Shown: one piece after another, positions 47,020-59,505 of the stretch
How the letters are laid out: every line of letters starts with the position of its first letter
Position numbering within the stretch: the first letter of the stretch is position 1
Assembly (NCBI RefSeq): GCF_037325665.1
Contig: NC_090250.1
Span: 31,544,804 to 31,608,803, forward strand
Length of the DNA stretch: 64,000 nucleotides
Source: Littorina saxatilis
Lineage: Eukaryota; Mollusca; Gastropoda; Littorinimorpha; Littorinidae
Direction: 5' to 3'
Notes under the pieces: model-generated
Database searches by the model: none
Told to the model about the DNA's origin: nothing
Seen by the model: the letters and a program-made list of their open reading frames with translations, nothing else
Position numbers and translations under genes: made by a program

Positions 47020-47580
47020 CCTACGGTTATGTCAACCCTACTTCACACAGGGATAACCACGGATCAGCACTAGCTATCCGATGTTCTCTCGATCGTTTCG
47101 GATTTAGCACTAACTGTCCGAGTATTACTACGATCCTATTATCGATTCAAAGTATTCCAAACACCTACGGTTATGCCACCCTTGTCGCATGGGGATAACC
47201 ACGGATCAGCACAAGGCTATCCGATCTCCTGCGGTTATGCCACCCTTGTCACATGGGGATAACCACGGATCAGCACAAGGCTATCCGATCTCCTGCGGTT
47301 ATGCCACCCTTGTCACATGGGGATAACCACGGATCAGCACAAGGCTATCCGATCTCCTGCGGTTATGCCACCCTTGTCACATGGGGATAACCACGGATCA
47401 GCACAAGGCTATCCGATCTCCTGCGGTTTTATTGCACTTCATTCTAGATCGTTTCGGATTTAGCACTAGCTCTCCGAGTATTATACGATGCTAGGTTCTC
47501 CAATATATACGGTTATTTCAACCCTAAATAACATAGGGATAACCACGGATTCGCACTGGCTATCCGATCCCCTGTTTTGT
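47020..47580 (+). repeat. 64-bp tandem repeat with diverged flanking units
   Basis: About four near-identical 64-bp units (ggttatgccacccttgtcac ... gatctcctgc) at about 47164-47430. Older diverged units lie on both sides (47024, 47509), each with ggataaccacggatcagcac or a variant. Confidence 0.9.
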
Positions 47581-48257
47581 TTTGTATAAACACTTATAGA
47601 ACGTTTCTAATTTAGCACTGGCTCTCGGTGTACATTACGTTCCTAGTTCAACGTTCTCCGAACGTTATTTTTTTACACAACGGCTCATATATTTTCGCTC
47701 CTGCAGATCATGATAATGAAGCCATTTTTGTACGCTAGATAACGGTCAGCACTGACTACCGAACAGCAGAAGCGTAAATGATATTTGTTCTTGCTTCCCC
47801 AGCAATTCATGCTGCTGCATAGGTTTTCTCAATTCCGATTTGTTCATTCCTACATGTTAACCCTTCACAAAGTCTCATGATCAGCGCTGGTTACCCACGT
47901 GTAATTATAACAATGTTTTAATGTAATTTTTGTTGTTGTCATAATTGCACGAGTAAGCAATTAGGATACAGATGGTTTTAATTCCTTCCAGGATTTTTTT
48001 TCTTTTTTTCTTACGGTCATAAGTGGACATTAGGTTAACCACTGGATCCGATGTTTGTCCCATCCATATGATATAACCTTGTATAAGTTTTATTGCAATT
48101 ATTGACAATGGTTTACTATTCTCATTTAACCTTCCAGCGATACCTAACACGATCGCATTAATTTGTTAAACAATTGTATGTTGTACAGATATTCGTTCTA
48201 CCTACCAAAGAATGGGGAAAATGTATTATTTACTTTGTATGATTTATGTTGTGTTTT
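47581..48257. other. AT-rich, unassigned
   Basis: No gene or repeat recognised. Confidence 0.4.
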
Positions 48258-48933
48258 TGTAACCGAGTGCCGAAACACTACGATCACCTCGGGAGGCGAA
48301 GTGCAATCAAACAGGATTGAAAATGTTAGGGCTAATTTCTTAGCCCTATAAAAACTGTTATGCAAACCCGAAGGTTTCCATGAACATACAGACAATCGGA
48401 AACCACCAGACCCCATCACAAACAGAATCTCACAAACCACGGGTGTTGACTTAAAGGCCAACAACTCGGGTGCAGAGTCTGCTGTGAAAGGAGCGGTAGC
48501 CTCCCCTGTCACAATCGCCCCCGTTTGAAATGAACTTTGTCCCGAAGTTCCGAACCGGGGGACCACTGTCCATCCCAAGTTCGCAGAATGGGAACAGCAA
48601 GAAAATGTTCAGTGGTCATATTATGCCATTATCTGAACATATCATGCCGAGTCCCATCCCTGCTCGCAAGCGCCAGATGTAACCGAGTGCCGAAACACTA
48701 CGATCACCTCGGGAGGCGAAGTGCAATCAAACAGGATTGAAAATGTTAGGGCTAATTTCTTAGCCCTATAAAAACTGTTATGCAAACCCGAAGGTTTCCA
48801 TGAACATACAGACAATCGGAAACCACCAGACCCCATCACAAACAGAATCTCACAAACCACGGGTGTTGACTTAAAGGCCAACAACTCGGGTGCAGAGTCT
48901 GCTGTGAAAGGAGCGGTAGCCTCCCCTGTCACA
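48258..48933 (-). mobile_element. Miniature LTR retroelement (TRIM), fossil without genes
   Basis: Two 256-bp LTRs (48258-48513 and 48678-48933) enclose only 164 bp. Read on the minus strand, LTRs run TGTGACAGGGG to GGTTACA. The internal part begins with a primer-binding-like TGGCGCTTGCGAGC and ends in a polypurine AAACGGGGGCGA. The flanks share tttt. The LTRs are identical in the window, so insertion is recent. Ty3/Gypsy-like termini. No coding capacity; any movement would rely on another element (known for TRIMs). Confidence 0.85.
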
Positions 48934-51239
48934 TTTTAATGAACCGTTACATTGCAGGACGCTCGATGTTAATTCATTTTATGGCCAAATGTTTCAAAAT
49001 TCTCCCTATTATTTACTCAAAGTACAATCCTAGGACAGTCATACTGTCTATTTTCAAACCCTATCAGCGAAAGAAAATCCAAATGAAAAACTACATGGCC
49101 TTCCTCAAAATCACGCATAACAAGGCTAACTTGTTCGCAACATTCATATGGAACACACAACCAAATTGCAGAACCATTCCCTTACCAATAATTCAATTAC
49201 AAACATGCTTGCAACACCTTTTTGGATTTTGTTATTTTTGTTTCGTTTTTCCACCATTCAATTTATTGTTGCTATTATTTGATTTACAACGGAACGCAAG
49301 GTTACCCCGATTCCAAACGAAAGGTCACCACTTTTAGAATTTAATTTTAATGTTTATAACTATTGTGTTGATTTTGTATGTATTATTGTTTTACTTACGT
49401 AAACGTATTACGTCTGTACACCATTATGGTCCACTTCAGTGACCAACCGGCCTATTGAGATACACACCCCATAGTATCTGTATTACATGTGCCCGTGACT
49501 CTCATAATGACCTTGTCAGCGACCCTTGTCGCGTCTTCGTGTAATGCGCCAACACTATCTTAGTTACCTCACTCTAGAGAGCCACAGTTGCTCCTTATGA
49601 CACAATTCGGGCCCCCACAAGGACGTGGCGAGCGACTCAATTGACCCACCGAAATTGCCTGCCCCGGACAATGAACTGATTGACCTAAAGTGCTTCGTTT
49701 TCATAAGGAAACACTTATTATCTGTATATATGAATATAGGTGACCTTTCCTTTGACATTTTTCCTTTTTCAACGGAACCTGGCATCCGTCATTGAAATGG
49801 TAAACAGAAAAGCTTATTTTCACGGTTCAACCTTGCGTCCTGGTGTATTCTTATAGTGGTTTTAATCTATGTTATATTTAATTAAGTATAACTTATAAAT
49901 ATATATATATACATATGTCCTTTGCTAATTTTTTTGAATATGGATGGACATTACTACACACAATACTAAGTTAGTTGTGTGTAATCAATTCGGAATTTGA
50001 CCGATTGAAATTAACCTTAAAGTTAAACAATTGTTTATTTAAAAGGTTTGTTGTGTTTTGTTAATGTTATACTGATAAATGTGGTATTATTATTATTTGC
50101 TTGGTAATTGTTTTATATAACAATGCCATGGAAAAACGGTTGTTCAATTATGAACTATAAGGTTCTTCTTATACAATCGGTGATCCAAAAGTTTGAGTTA
50201 CATGTAAGTATTCTGCAATTGGTATACATATAAACCTCCTAATAGGCAATAGTTTGAATAAACCTTTGACGTGTTTAGTTACAACCTAATTCGTAAATGT
50301 TATACCTTACAACATATTTAAATTGTGTTCTTTTACTTCTTTTTTTTAATCATTTTTCCCCCTATTATATTGTTTTTAAACCAACGCAATATGTTGACTA
50401 TAAGCATTATGCTTTGTACTCTATTATTCAATGGCGCCAACGCCTACGTTACAAAATGATTTACAGTACTATATTAAGTTGGATGTGCTTGATGATATTC
50501 ATGCGGGTGTTGGTTCTTGTATTTGTGTGAAATTAACATGATTTTATATATATATTTTTTTTAATGATCGTTTACTCGGTAGGCTGAATTTGAGTGATTC
50601 AGCTAATGTACAATGCTACTAGTATTCAACTGGGCTAAATAATGTCTTGCACATGAAACTCGCGAGTGTATCGTAACCCATATGTATCGTTGCGATTTTT
50701 TCCCCATTTTCATCACATATTATTTCTGGAGATCAGTAACGTCTGAGTAGTAGTCGGTTAAAAGTCCAAAGTTAAGCCCTCAGTGCCATTGGCCCGTAAA
50801 GCTACCTATTTATGATTTAGGCGCAGAAACCCCTACAATTGATGAACGGGAATTATGGTTGACACATATATTTGGGTAATGATCTCGTATCTACCTCATG
50901 ATGTGGTGATATAGTAAGATGCCTTTACTGTAAAGCCGTGAGCGAGAGTTTTTGTGAGTGTTAAGCTTAGGCATACAAGAGCACACATTGAAAGAGAAAT
51001 GCTATATTATCAACTAACCGGGTTGATAAGGATAAAGGTTGCATTTTTGTGTGGTAGTGTTGACATGGTGTTGTTTTTTTTCTGAACGGTAATGGTATAT
51101 TATTTGGTTCGGTGTGTAAAGAAAATAAATTACTACGATATTTTGTTTATATGATATATTGTTGTTTTTTTGATGACGTATTTGATGATTTTATTGTGCT
51201 GTGTACAATAACGTCAAACCTGGCACATGATCCGTTCAC
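48934..51239. other. AT-rich stretch, no gene recognised
   Basis: Contains one 132-codon plus frame (48939-49337) without recognisable similarity and with AT-biased composition; treated as chance. Confidence 0.4.
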
Positions 51240-53320
51240 CACACCCCCTTAAATCAGTCTACCCCACTCCTAAGTCGGAAAACCACAACATGGTACTTCA
51301 CACTTTACACGGCAGCCTCGCCGTAACACCCCCTTCACATGGTCAACGTCGACGCTAACCATATACAGCTGGCCTTATCTCTCACGCCAGACCTGGTCCG
51401 CATAATGCCACATCATCGGTCTCTACACCGCCCCTCCACTCGAGGGCTATCCACGAAAGACCCCGTCGCCTTATCCGCAGTGTTACGATATCCATCCACT
51501 CTACAAACTTAGGTGACCTCCCACAAGGTCACGCCGGCGTCACATTCTGAACACTTGCCTCACTGACGCCGGTCACTACAAACGAACACTGCTGATAAAC
51601 ACTCCGGTCTATGTGAACACTGCACAATACAGAAGTGCACAACAGAGCGTTCAAACAATGACATTTCCTCATTACCATTTCCAGGACAGCGACTACGTAT
51701 TGGCATCATTCTACGCGTCACGAAAACCTCGAAGGACCTCACTCGCCGGACAATATCTTCCGGACAAGACATCATCATTCAGCGTACCATCTTCAACATC
51801 AACCTGTTGTTGGATTTCCGACTTAGTCAAATACGACTCACTGTGTCGTTAACTTTAAAATTTTCCCTCCCCATAGGACCCCCTCAAATTTATCGATCAC
51901 TTGCCAAGTTTGATATTGATAGTTATGCAATGTATTATATCTTTGATGATAATAATTCTGATAGTAGTTGTTATACCTTAAACAAAACGGAGGACCGTTT
52001 TCGCGTAGGGCGGAAGGTACTATTACACGGTGGAAATTAGGATTTTAGAGTTTAAAAAGGATTTAGGTTTTGGAACTTTGTTCACAATGTTGATAACCTA
52101 TGAGTGTTTGGTATTGAATGATGCGTCGTAGAATTTCCATGTTATTGATGTATAGTTTTATAACGTATTTGAAGTAGTTTCCTTAGTGCAGGAGTTTTGT
52201 GTATTTCGAGGAATTTTAACTGTAGCTTCTATGGAGGCTGACAGCAGCCTCGAAACTCTCCCCCCTCACCTTAACCCTATAACCCCTTTTCCTGTTGACC
52301 TGATCATTTGTTTCTAGGTTGGCTGTACCTTCTCTGACATCACTAAAGTACTTTGTCGTTGTTTTATTGCGGTCGACATTTCGCGCTGACTAAACTACAC
52401 GTGCGCTGTGCTTTTCCACAGCTCCCCCCCTCACCTTACCCCTCCCTAACCCTTCCCTGTTGACAAAAATTATTGCTTCTAGGTTGCATGTACCTTTTCT
52501 GATATTATTAATTAAGAGACTTGTAGGATCAGCAAAAAGGACTAGTGCTCATGAATATGCATGGCGTATTGATAATGATTATTGTATTGGTTAAATTTAC
52601 ATTGTTCATAAGGGTTGAAGAGAATAATAGGCTGCATAAGTTATGTAATGTTTTGATACATATATTTTTATAGCTTGTTTTTGAAGAAGAAATCGGGAAT
52701 TCTCTGTGGAATGAAGGGACTATGTTTTAGGCGTATTAACTTGATAAGTAATTTGTTCCTGATATCCTCGTTGTGGCGCGAATCTTCGCTCTCTCTCGTC
52801 TTGGTGTTCTCGGTTCGCGGTTCGCCACTCACAGCTCTCAGCCCCGGTCAACGAATAGTCAAGGTATGACGACTTTAACTTTAATAGGATAGGGAAATAG
52901 GATGTATACTTTGTATTATGTTGTGAACATTCTTAAAGTAAATTCTTAAATTGTTTCTTTGAATTGTGTGTGGTATGCTTCAAGATTCTTTCTTGTCTAA
53001 AGGTTTTGAATGCGAAATGTTAATTTCTCTCTAGTCTAAACCTGTGTGACGTCAGTGTTGTCAGCAATGAGCATACCCGCGTTTGTTTGTAAATTGTCCG
53101 TCATCGTTGTACGTATGTGTGTACGCCCACTGTTATACGTTCCATGTGTTTCGGTGGTGGATCGCCAAGACTAACACCCTAGCAAACATGGCAACCAAAC
53201 GTAACATCTCCAGACACCATGACGACGCCACGCACACACAACAATACGCACAACATACAGGCACACATACAACACACACAACTCTCCCCCACACCCCACA
53301 CGCGCAACTCCCCGTGCGAT
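51240..53320. other. Unassigned; short duplicated C-rich motif
   Basis: A segment with ctccccccctcacctta, cctgttgac and ttctaggttg occurs twice (about 52257-52345 and 52422-52510). No coding similarity found. A (CACA)-rich patch lies at 53230-53310. Confidence 0.4.
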
Positions 53321-53680
53321 AGATGAATGATGATACATTGTAGACGGATGCATGTTATTGATTAAAAGCCCCACAATGATGTGCTTGGCAAAAAAAAAAA
53401 AAAAAAAAACACACACAAAAAAACACACGTGCATTCTCGACCAGTTAAAACCAGCAATCGCAGCGAATAACTGACTCCGATGTGTATGATAGGCAGTGTC
53501 CGCTCAATATGAATATATATACACATCGAAGCTTACGATTTGTTCCGGCAACGATTGCTTGTCTCGAGTAATAGCCGAAAACGTGTTTTGCATGAGGAGT
53601 GTGGACTGAGTCTTTACGAGATCAACGAGGTCGAATGGGAAAGCTAGAAACCTGATATGTGCACTTTCGGATGAACAATG

Positions 53681-53736
<56 letters not shown>

Positions 53737-53766
53737 GTGTGTGTGTGTGTGTGTGCGTGTGTGTGG

Positions 53767-53813
<47 letters not shown>

Positions 53814-54023
53814 TGTGTGTGTGTGCATTATAATTGTTGTGTATACTGAGAGTTCGTTCCTGTAAGAGCCTCTGGATTTTTGTAACATTTATGTTTTGTT
53901 TTTGGTTTTTGTTGTAAAGTGTTTATGATTGTGTTCTATTCCGTCAATGGCGTCATTCTGGTAATGATGTTGTTATTGCTTTTGTAAAGCGCTTTGTGTG
54001 TTCGAAAGCGCTATAGAAATCAC

Positions 54024-54061
<38 letters not shown>

Positions 54062-54893
54062 CGTAACACCTGCTCGGGCCATTAACACTTCCCTACACCT
54101 CCCAGTTTCGATTGTCGTGGCGATATTAATTCCATATTATTAATCATTAACAAAACAAAACAAAACAACAACAACAGGGAAACAGAAAGAGGTGGAAGCG
54201 AAGGAAGAAGGGACAATCTGTAGGCTTTCTCTGTAAACAATAATACTAATATAAATGGAAGCTTATGAAGCGTAAAACATAGAATAATTCCGAGCTCTCA
54301 GCGGTGTACACTATTGTATTAAACTACGAGTAACACTACACTATTCCACAACCCCCTTAAAAATGACAACATTACAACATCTTGCTTTATAGCCCAATAA
54401 ATAAATACTACATTATTTTGCACATAGGATGAGCATTTTACATAGGGTTATAATAGATACAACACGTCTGGTTTTACATCACAAACAGAAATAATGCATA
54501 TTTTGCACATTATAGGAACATTACAAATAGGGCTACGAAAGTAAGAGCGACTCAGAGTTGTACATCCATGCAAGGTCTCTGCACACAAAGTTGCAACAAG
54601 TTGAACATTATTGTTATTTTCAGGCTCTCACGGTGAAACCCCGATTTAAAATGAGATACACAGGTGTACTTATGGCAGAGTGACCGAAGTCACTGTGGTG
54701 ACACGGGGTTGGGACATGAATACCGTCTCTGAGTCTGCACGTACAGTTGACCAGTGTCCGTCCGGGCCTGAACTCTAAGTTGACCCTCCGCTTCTGTCCA
54801 TATTCGTCGCGGGTCACTGACCGCTTTGCCCGGTATCCGCATCAGTCTCATAAATGGCTCTCCCTCTATATAAAGGGGGCCCGGGTGCGAAAT
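53321..54893 (+). repeat. 1.2-kb direct repeat, copy B
   Basis: Near-identical to 43250-44418 apart from poly-A/CA length changes and the LINE insertion at 53659-54059. TATATAAA at 54867-54874 lies near its right end. Confidence 0.85.
53659..54059 (+). mobile_element. 5'-truncated LINE 3' end
   Basis: The same LINE family as 44404-46674: (GT)n, gttcgttcctgtaagagcct, then the 3' end aaagcgctatagaaatcacc with an (ATT)n tail that the 44-kb copy lacks. Inserted after the repeat A/B duplication, since copy A has an empty site (cctgatatcgtaac). Confidence 0.88.
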
Positions 54894-54985
54894 TTTTTTT
54901 CACACGTCAGTTGCGGGCTTTCAATCCCGAAGGCTGGTTCCGAGTAACTACGAACGTAATCGGAAGTTCCGATGTTTACCAAGTC
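54867..54985 (+). promoter_or_regulatory. Promoter-like segment shared with 63483-63572
   Basis: TATATAAA is followed by a conserved block of about 90 bp with CACGTCA, tttcaatcccgaaggct and the ETS-like palindrome CGGAAGTTCCG. The block recurs inverted at 63483-63571 and diverges beyond it. Confidence 0.4.
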
Positions 54986-55257
54986 AGAGAGCCGAGTCGA
55001 ACACTATCCTTGCGTCATCCAGTGAGATACTGTACAGATCTCTGCGTCATCTTTGACTTTGCAAGCAGCTTCGGATATTTCAAAACAACGTTTTTGCCCC
55101 AAAAAAGATTGTGGGCTCTTTTTTTTTCCTCCTCAAGTTATTTTGGACGTTGAGCGTGGTTTGTCAGACCTATAGCGTTTCGGTTTTTAGTCAAGTTACA
55201 AAATGGCAGTCCAAGGCAAGGAGCGAAGGTGATCAATTCGGAAAGAATCTCCAATGA

Positions 55258-55311
55258 TGTTTGCTAATGCGAGAGAATTGGGACGGGCGAACCATTGCAT
55301 ATTAACCAGAG
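55258..55311 (+). CDS. Possible first coding exon of a plus-strand transcript
   Basis: An ATG near 55255 opens MMFANARELGRANHCILTR and reaches donor GTAAGT at about 55312. The next candidate exon (56721-56775) continues in phase. No family recognised; this may be an upstream frame or noncoding RNA. Confidence 0.2.
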
Positions 55312-55632
55312 GTAAGTTTCCATGTTTCGTTTTATACTTAGAGTGGGTCTTTGCGAGTATGTGTTGCAGCATGTGTCACTCCGCTCACTGTCACTGACAG
55401 TCACTGAGTGTCAGTCTCTGACAACAACATTGGATGCATGTACCTGTACGTGTATGTTTGTATCCTTGCCTTACGTCAGGTACGAAGATAGTTGCCCTGT
55501 ACAGGGATTTCCTCATTAATGTGGAGAAGAAGAAGAGTACCACTGCCACGTTTTTGCAACCTCTTTTTGACCCAATTCGAGATGCATGCGTCATAATATA
55601 AGATTGAATCCAACTTCCAAGACAGTGAATAA

Positions 55633-56379
55633 ACAAGTCGCGTAAGGCGAAAATACAATATTTAGTCAAGTAGCTGTCGAACTCACAGAATGAAACTGAA
55701 CGCAATGCAACGCAGCAAGACCGTATACTCGTGGTCCACCGCTCACGGCATAGGCAGTGAAATTGACAAGAAGAGCGGGGTAGTGGTTACGCTATGCTGC
55801 ATAGCACGCTTTTCTGTACCTCTCTTCGTTTTAACTTTCTGAGCGTGTTTTTAATCCAAACATATCATATCTATATATTTTTTGAATCAGGAACCGACAA
55901 GGAATAAGATGAAAGTGTTTTTAAATTGATTTCGAAAAAAAAATTTTGATAATAATTTTTATATATTTAATTTTCAGAGCTTGTTTTTAATCCGAATATA
56001 ACATATTTATATGTTTTTGGAATCAGCAAATGATGGAGAATAAGATAAACGTAAATTTGGATCGTTTTATAAATTTTTTTTTTTTTTACAATTTTCAGAT
56101 TTTTAATGACCAAAGTCATTAATTAATTTTTAAGCCACCAAGCTGAAATGCAATACCGAACCCCGGGCTTCGTCGAAGAGTACTTGACCAAAATTTGAAC
56201 CAATTTGGTTGAAAAATGAGGGCGTGACAGTGCCGCCTCAACTTTCACGAAAAGCCGGATATGACGTCATCAAAGACATTTATCAAAAAAATGAAAAAAA
56301 CGTATGGGGATTTCATACCCAGGAACTCTCATGTCAAATTTCATAAAGATCGGTCCAGTAGTTTAGTCTGAATCGCTCT

Positions 56380-56410
<31 letters not shown>

Positions 56411-56478
56411 CATACACCATACCCTCGTTTCGATTCCCCCTCGATGTTAAAATATTTAGTCAAAACTTGACTAAATAT
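55633..56478 (-). mobile_element. L element copy 8
   Basis: Full layout on the minus strand with a short (CA)n at 56383-56415; ends ttgactaaatata. Confidence 0.85.
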
Positions 56479-56720
56479 AAAAATCAAAGCTAGTGCTGGT
56501 CAACTGTTTTAATGCTAGAATTAAAAATAGATAACCTTCTCGGAATATAATTGCAAGCAGGTTGGAGGCTAGTTCAAGAATCAAATTGCTGACTTACCCA
56601 GGCTGGCTGGTTACAGTGCGTTTCTTTGAAAGGCAATCAATGGTTCTACTGCTCTGCTAGTACTCACCATTATGAAAGTGATGTTCCCATGATTGGTACT
56701 TCATCTATTATTTTATTGCA

Positions 56721-56775
56721 GGTCTCCTCTCAGCTGAAAAAGCCAACCGATTGCTGCATGGCCAGCGACGAATCA
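56721..56775 (+). CDS. Possible internal exon of a plus-strand transcript
   Basis: Acceptor tattttattgcag, donor GTAAAA, 55 nt. One frame reads VSSQLKKPTDCC and MASDES. Joined to 57763 it gives MASDESVVTEDDEDLASECG and a stop. Another frame joins the exon at 55311. Weak evidence. Confidence 0.25.
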
Positions 56776-57762
56776 GGTAAAAGGTTTTATTATGTACAAC
56801 TGTCAGTGTCAGTGTTATGACATACCGTGTGTTTTTTCCTTCCCCTCTCTCTCATTCTCAAGTTCTGGTCAGAATAACTCATGTGGAGGTGTGGGTGTGT
56901 GACTGTGAGCAAGACTGTGAGAGAGTGGTGGTTTTTTTTATAATTCAGGTTCAGGGATAATAATAAAATAATGAACACCTACTGACTTAGACTCCAAACC
57001 GCAAGCTCTTAGCCTTATTTCACCAGTATGGTGATCACTTCCTCCCGTATTGGAACCATTACTAATATACTAGAAGCGCATGACTTTCAGTGTGTATGTT
57101 TGATTAAAAAAAAATGCATTGCAGTAAACACTGTCACTGTCAGGATATAATTATCTCAATGAAACTGTGTGTCAAGTTCTATTATTATTTTCCTTTTTTG
57201 AGTATGTATAACATGTATATTATGCATGTGTGTAGAGCACAGAGAGCGTAAAACTTTAAAAGAAAAATAATAATAGAACTTGACACATGATTCCTATGAT
57301 AATGTAGGACAGTGGCATTGATATCTTTCTAGAATAATATGTCGTTTTACATTCAGTGAAATTTTGACTGAATTAGTGAACTGAATGTATTCAAATATGG
57401 TGACAGACATGTATACAATGTAGACAAGTTAAAGTTGTATGTGTGTACATCACTACATGTTCTGTAGCTTACAAGTTACACTGAAAACAGCCTTGACTAT
57501 AATGGAAATCCACTTAATCACTGTCTTTGGGGTTCCAACAAAAATCAGACGCAGTAGGGGGGGGGGGGGGGGGGGAGTCGGGGGATTTTATTTGAACTTG
57601 TCTACCAGGGAAAAAAAATGTTTAAGCTCTTGGCATTTATGTGGGTTTAGTGTGTGTATGTGTGTCAGTTACAAACAGTACACAACTTATTCCTTTATAC
57701 TCATACTTAGACTTGTTCTTGTCGTTGTGTTTAAGATCCGTTCCTTTCTCATTCATTTGTCA
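56776..57762. other. Unassigned, poly-G tract
   Basis: A run of about 18 G at about 57557; a hairpin pair around attattatttt near 57180 and 57270 (aagttctattattattttcc / aaaataataatagaacttga). Confidence 0.45.
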
Positions 57763-57807
57763 GTAGTGACTGAAGATGACGAAGACCTGGCCAGTGAATG
57801 TGGATGA
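57763..57807 (+). CDS. Possible terminal exon of a plus-strand transcript
   Basis: Acceptor ttcatttgtcag. It encodes VVTEDDEDLASECG and TGA. The phase matches the donor at 56775. The acidic end is protein-like, but the length is too short for a family call. Confidence 0.25.
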   Translation, partial: VVTEDDEDLASECG

Positions 57808-57994
57808 AAAGCAGTGCTATCCAAGTCCAGCTATGATCGATGGGGAAACTACAGCAACAGCCGCAGAGGATCACCGGACAAAAAGAACTGTTTCCCAGTA
57901 TTGTAAATGTCCACTCAGTATTGGTTGTATTGAGCATTACAACTTGTTGCTATTGTACATTTTTGTCAATGTTTTAAAGGCCCGCTACGCCTCA

Positions 57995-58290
57995 CAGGGC
58001 CGGACTAGGCTAAGAGGAGGGGTGGGGGGGGGGGGGGGATGTTCCCCTTGGCGGGGTCAAGGGGCAGAGCCCCTATATTGTGGGGGTCAGGGGGTTTCGC
58101 CCCCTGAAGCTGATGGGTAGGTCATATTCTGAGATAGGAAAATGGTCGCTCCTTGCATGAAACGGCATAAAATAAACAATCATAAAAAATGTTTTAAATA
58201 AGTGAGGTGCATGTTTAGGCTAGGGGGGGGGGGGGGGGGGGTTGCGCAACCCCCATACCCCCCCCCCCCCCCCCCGGTAGTCCGGCCCTG
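57995..58290. mobile_element. hAT-like MITE with G/C tracts, copy 2
   Basis: Ends CAGGGCCGGACTA and TAGTCCGGCCCTG. Short target duplication cctca (57990-57994, 58291-58295). Internal G-run (about 58221) is followed by a C-run that can pair. Interior cagggggtttcgccccctga. Confidence 0.82.
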
Positions 58291-59277
58291 CCTCATTTAA
58301 AAAGTTGTCCTATCGTTTTGAACTGAGCGCTGTCATTGTCCCATAAGAACTCCATTCCTTTGGACGGTGCAATATTCTATATTTTTCTCTCAAGATACAC
58401 ATTTTCAAAAAGAGACCGAGCGCTGAACTGAAGTTGTGCAGTGCGGATCTTGCGTTTTTGGGAATTCCAAACCGTTTGTGATCTGAGCTGTTTGGGTACA
58501 CCTGTCTGCAGCACATTCAAGTTAGGAGTACGGGAGACAACTCCAACTGACCATAAGTCTTGCGTCTGCTTTTGTTTTCAGTTCAAGACATTTTGACGAA
58601 GCGCATTGAATTATGCCACCGAAATAAAACTAAGGCCTGTCCACTTACAAAAACTGCTGGGTCAAAGTTCAGTAAATCTTACATTTTCTCAAAGGTACTG
58701 TCAAATCCAGGTGCACAGAGCCCCTGGGGCTTTTAGTCATACCTCAGGCAGCTATCCGTTAGAAGAACTACCAAGTTTCATTGACTTGCACCCAAAGAGT
58801 CAAGAACTGCGATTTTTTTACGAATTAATTTCGTACTCAGACCCGGCTGGTCTTGACCTATTTTTGGATCTAAATTTAGATCAGGTAGATCACCACATCA
58901 TGCACAAAAAGACACGTCACTAGCAAACTATGTCAGACGTCATCATGAGTTTGTGTAAAACAAAATGGATGCCGGAATCACTCAGTTGAATCGAACTCCG
59001 ACCAAACACCACGTAATAACTAGGTTAATTTATGCACTCGCGTGAACAAGAAACTGTCGAGCTTCACAGATGTCGTCATTGGGTAGTTTTGGGTTTGTTT
59101 TACTACCATAGGAGGATTTTTGAACTGTAAATGCACTCAGCTGCGACAAAAACACAAAACGAAGGCTGTGAGCTGCACTGTGCCTTTAAGGAAATGTGCG
59201 GCAGTAAAATTGAATTCGGAAAATACATGGAATAACCTGGTTTTCTGCATAAAAATAAATAAAACAATTGTGAATAC

Positions 59278-59505
59278 TTCTTCTGCGTTCGTGGGCTGAA
59301 ACTCCCATGTACACTCATGTTTTTGCATGAGTGGATTTTTACGTGTATGATCCTTTTTACCCCGCCATTTAGGCAGCCCTGGAAAGGCTTGCAAGAGACA
59401 GACAAAAGTGGAGGTCCTTTGTCGCTGCCCTACACGCCACCAGGCGTGAAAGGCAGTAAGTAAGTAAGTATTTAGGCAGCCATACGCCGCTTTCTGAGAA
59501 TTGTG
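59278..59505 (-). mobile_element. SINE 3' fragment inside the palindrome
   Basis: Matches the 3' part of the SINE at 37213-37681 (cccatgtacactcatgtttt; gagtggatttttacgtgtat). Interrupted by a LINE end. Confidence 0.75.
59379..59469 (+). mobile_element. 5'-truncated LINE tail, 91 bp
   Basis: Encodes LERLARDRQKWRSFVAALHA then TRRERQ and a stop in (TAAG)n. It is flanked by a 12-bp duplication atttaggcagcc (59367-59378, 59470-59481). Same tail type as the LINE at 10033-10516. Confidence 0.85.

Noticed and set aside
47530-47548. Resemblance to an I-SceI site (tagggataac)
   Set aside because: Only the first ten bases match; part of the 64-bp repeat.
48198-48932. Two similar minus-strand frames
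   Set aside because: Read-through of the two LTR copies; no protein expected.
48939-49337. 132-codon plus-strand frame
   Set aside because: AT-rich composition, no motif, starts within a base or two of the miniature LTR element's flank.
51827-51843. T7-promoter-like string aaatacgactcact
   Set aside because: Incomplete match in an animal genome; chance or irrelevant.
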